Assembly: GCA_022376925.1 (NCBI GenBank)
Contig: JAIOJX010000025.1
Location: forward strand, 141,257,301-141,321,300
DNA length: 64,000 nt
Reading direction: 5' to 3'
Source: Tragulus kanchil
Taxonomy: Eukaryota; Chordata; Mammalia; Artiodactyla; Tragulidae
The position numbers and the translations under genes are program-made. This document shows positions 61,899-64,000 of the stretch, piece after piece. Within the stretch, counting starts at the first letter, position 1. The number at the start of each line of letters is the position of its first letter. Under the pieces are notes generated by a model. That model was given only the letters and a program-made list of their open reading frames with translations, had not been told where the DNA came from and did not search any database.

Positions 61899-62252
61899 AA
61901 AAAGTGATACCAATGGGGCTTCCCTTGTGGCTCAACAGTAAAGAATCTGCCTGCCACTTCAGGGGACACAGGTTCGATCCCTGGTCTGGGAAGATTCCAC
62001 GTATCTCGGAGCAACTAAGCCCATACACCACAGCTATTGAGCCTGTGCTCTAACGCCCAGGAGCCACAACTCCTGAGCCCACATGCCACAACTACTGAGG
62101 CCTGCTTGCACCTAGAGCCTGTGCTCTGCAACGAGAGCAGCCACTGCATTGAGAAGCCCCCACTCACCACAACTAGACAAAAGCCCGAGCATCAATGAAG
62201 ACCCAGCACTGCCTAAACAAATAAATACATATTTTTAAAAATGATACAAATG
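61899..62252 (+). mobile_element. CHR-2-type SINE nested in L1, with target-site duplication
   Basis: The full-length SINE lies at 61916-62236: head 'gggcttcccttgtggctcaa', B-box-like 'ggttcgatccctggtctggg', then 'ggagcaactaagcccataca', 'tctgcaacgagagcagccac', 'caatgaagacccagcactgc' and tail 'aaataaatacat'. AAAAAGTGATACCAATG (61899-61915) and AAAAATGATACAAATG (62237-62252) are the slightly diverged target-site copies. The L1 continues in register on both sides. Confidence 0.93.
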
Positions 62253-62590
62253 AACTTATTTACAAAACAAAGATAGATTCACAAACACTGAAAATAAGCT
62301 TATGGTTACCAAAGGGGAAGGGAGGTGGGAGAGGGTTGGATAGAGATAAATTAAGAGTTGGGATTACCATGTACTTACTACTATATATAATATAGGTTAA
62401 TAACAAGAATACACTGTGTCACACAGGGAACCATCCCAATGTCGTATAATAACCTAGAGTGGAGAAGAATCTGAAAAAGAATATCTGTATATATTTCTGA
62501 ATCACTTTGCTTGGTTACTTCAAACTAGCATATTATAGAAGAAGTAGCACATTGCAGACTGACTATACCTCAATAAAGAATAGCACATAG

Positions 62591-62892
62591 GGCTTCCCTG
62601 GTGGTCCAGTGGGTAAGGACACCGCCTTACAGTGCAAGGGGCACCGGTTCGTTTCCTGGCTTTGGAAGATCCCACGTGCCGCAGAGTGGCTGGACCAATG
62701 TGTCCAACTATCCAGCTGGAGCTCTGGAGCGCATGAGCCCAGAGCCAGTGCTCTGCAGTGACAGAGGCCACTGAGATGGGAGGCCCACATGGGCCAAAGA
62801 GCAAAGATGGATGAAAATAGAGAAATGAAAGACCAATTAAAGTGTCTTCTCCATCCAAAAATAAAAAAAAAAGAAAGCCTTTTTTTTTAAAA
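62591..62892 (+). mobile_element. tRNA-derived SINE at the L1 3' end
   Basis: The SINE begins 'ggcttccctggtggtccagt' right after the L1 end and finishes in A-rich sequence. Near-matching flanks AAAGAATAGCACATAG (62575-62590) and AAAGAATACCACACAG (62893-62908) look like its target-site duplication with two differences. Minus-strand frames up to 143 codons over it are shadows. Confidence 0.9.
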
Positions 62893-62908
62893 AAAGAATA
62901 CCACACAG

Positions 62909-63538
62909 ATAGCAGTATACTAAAAATATTATCTTGTTTATTGCAGATCAAAATCCTTTAGCTCAAAAGGGTTACCTCAAAACTTCTACTTATTGCATTC
63001 CAAGGGACTCTAATACTTTAACCTTCCTTATCTCCAAAAATCAGGAAAATCAAAAAGTGAAGATAGAAAATTAAACTCATTCTTAAACTGTCATCTAAAG
63101 ATAACTACTGTTAACATTTGTATTTATCCTTCTGTTATTCTTCTATACTTATCTTGTACAATATAAAAACATTAGAGTATCTAATTTGGGTAGCTCAGTG
63201 CAAAGTGAAAATGCAGTGATCCTTTTTTCAAAAGTTAAGAATTTCAAGATGTGAGTAGCAGAGCATTAAACCACGTGTGAGGCCCTTCTAAGCATGGGGA
63301 TAGGTGTAAGTACATAGACCTCATGCCCAGGAAGCTGACCCTGGTTTGTTTAATGAGTGAGTGAATGTGGAATAACAAGAGCTGTTGGGAAGCCACACAC
63401 ATATCTGAAATGTATTGAGGCAAACTCAGAGTTACAAAACACTGTACATAACTTTCCATTTCCTCATATCCAGAACAGGATGGAGAATGAAATTCACTTG
63501 GGATATGGTGAAAAATGCTGACATAGGCCATGTATTTA
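62909..63538. other. Non-coding stretch
   Basis: Unique sequence between the two D19 copies; no gene or repeat recognised. A 106-codon minus-strand frame (63244-63564) crosses the duplication junction and is rejected. Confidence 0.5.
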
Positions 63539-63748
63539 CTATATATAATATAGGTTAATAACAAGAATACACTGTGTCACACAGGGAACCATCCCAATGT
63601 CGTATAATAACCTAGAGTGGAGAAGAATCTGAAAAAGAATATCTGTATATATTTCTGAATCACTTTGCTTGGTTACTTCAAACTAGCATATTATAGAAGA
63701 AGTAGCACATTGCAGACTGACTATACCTCAATAAAGAATAGCACATAG

Positions 63749-64000
63749 GGCTTCCCTGGTGGTCCAGTGGGTAAGGACACCGCCTTACAGTGCAAGGGGC
63801 ACCGGTTCGTTTCCTGGCTTTGGAAGATCCCACGTGCCGCAGAGTGGCTGGACCAATGTGTCCAACTATCCAGCTGGAGCTCTGGAGCGCATGAGCCCAG
63901 AGCCAGTGCTCTGCAGTGACAGAGGCCACTGAGATGGGAGGCCCACATGGGCCAAAGAGCAAAGATGGATGAAAATAGAGAAATGAAAGACCAATTAAAG
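63749..64000 (+). mobile_element. tRNA-derived SINE, D19 copy 2 (incomplete)
   Basis: Second copy of the SINE at 62591-62892, cut by the window end. Confidence 0.9.

Larger units (their letters stand above)
61205..62574 (+). mobile_element. Older L1 3' end, forward, with nested SINE
   Basis: The end of L1 ORF2 and its 3' UTR. From 61222 a degraded frame translates as [30 protein letters not shown], the L1 segment just before the CCHC motif; later parts 'gatccagcaatcccactcct' and 'acaatagccaagacatggaa' follow. After a TA microsatellite come 'atttgcaacaacatgaatga', 'atggttaccaaaggggaagg' and 'gaatctgaaaaagaatatct', ending 'ctatacctcaataaagaa'. Many stops and frameshifts show that it is old. 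A CHR-type SINE splits it at 61916-62236. Confidence 0.9.
62381..64000. repeat. Direct duplication D19 (offset 1158), runs off the window
   Basis: Bases 62381-62842 recur at 63539-64000 and the match is still running at the last base. The first unit would end at 63538, so a unit of 1158 bases abuts its copy. The start of the second copy ('gccatgtatttactatatat') is slightly different from the first ('accatgtacttactactata'). Confidence 0.96.

Noticed and set aside
62520..62951. 143-codon minus-strand frame
   Set aside because: Same reason: an antisense shadow of a tRNA-derived SINE.
97..64000. Regularly sized repeats as a satellite or CRISPR-like array
   Set aside because: The repeat units differ from pair to pair, each mostly occurs only twice, and the size of about 1.1 kb with no shared motif fits neither.

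Overview
This window looks like non-coding nuclear DNA of a ruminant, most likely a bovid. The evidence is the repeat content: BovB (RTE-type) LINE sequence with its derived SINEs (Bov-tA/BovA type), cetartiodactyl tRNA-derived SINEs (CHR type), an L1 like those of cattle, and older mammalian repeats (MIR, MER5-type, MaLR LTR, L1M). The sequence is AT-rich. I found no host protein-coding exon, rRNA or tRNA gene. The only long reading frames belong to retrotransposons: a C-terminal L1 ORF2 fragment of 505 codons near 51.4-52.9 kb and BovB reverse-transcriptase remnants near 28-31 kb. Identifications of repeat families rest on recall of their consensus sequences, not on a database search.

The dominant structure is something else. 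Nineteen times along the window a stretch of about 1.07-1.2 kb is followed at once, or after 13-60 bases, by a second nearly identical direct copy. The offsets are about 1114, 1145, 1108, 1115, 1119, 1083, 1080, 1151, 1192, 1090, 1162, 1112, 1093, 1084, 1073, 1177, 1195, 1203 and 1158 bases. The duplicated sequences are unrelated to each other and start and stop inside SINEs, LINEs or unique DNA alike. Several second copies have ragged left edges with many small indels. The parsimonious reading is false duplication during assembly (unmerged contig or read overlaps of about 1.1 kb), not biology. About 20.8 kb of the 64 kb would be redundant, leaving a true locus of roughly 43 kb.

Layout: 0-3 kb holds an L1 3' end with Bov-tA insertions; 4-10 kb has one Bov-tA (doubled), a MIR and a CHR-type SINE; 10-18 kb is mostly unique DNA with a MIR, tripled in part by back-to-back duplications; 18-27 kb holds a hAT-type relic, Bov-tA copies and an L1M fragment; 28-32 kb holds one 5'-truncated BovB shown up to three times; 33-40 kb holds tRNA-derived SINEs and an old LTR-like repeat; 40-42 kb a candidate ruminant ERV LTR; 44-49 kb MER5-type elements, Bov-tA and MIR; 49-54 kb a young 5'-truncated L1 on the minus strand; 56-59 kb Bov-tA, a SINE with clear target-site duplication and a MaLR LTR; 60-64 kb an older L1 3' end with two nested SINE insertions.

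There is no gene network to describe. I saw no new biological system. The result most worth checking is the duplication series, because it would mislead any copy-number, repeat-age or gene-structure analysis of this assembly.
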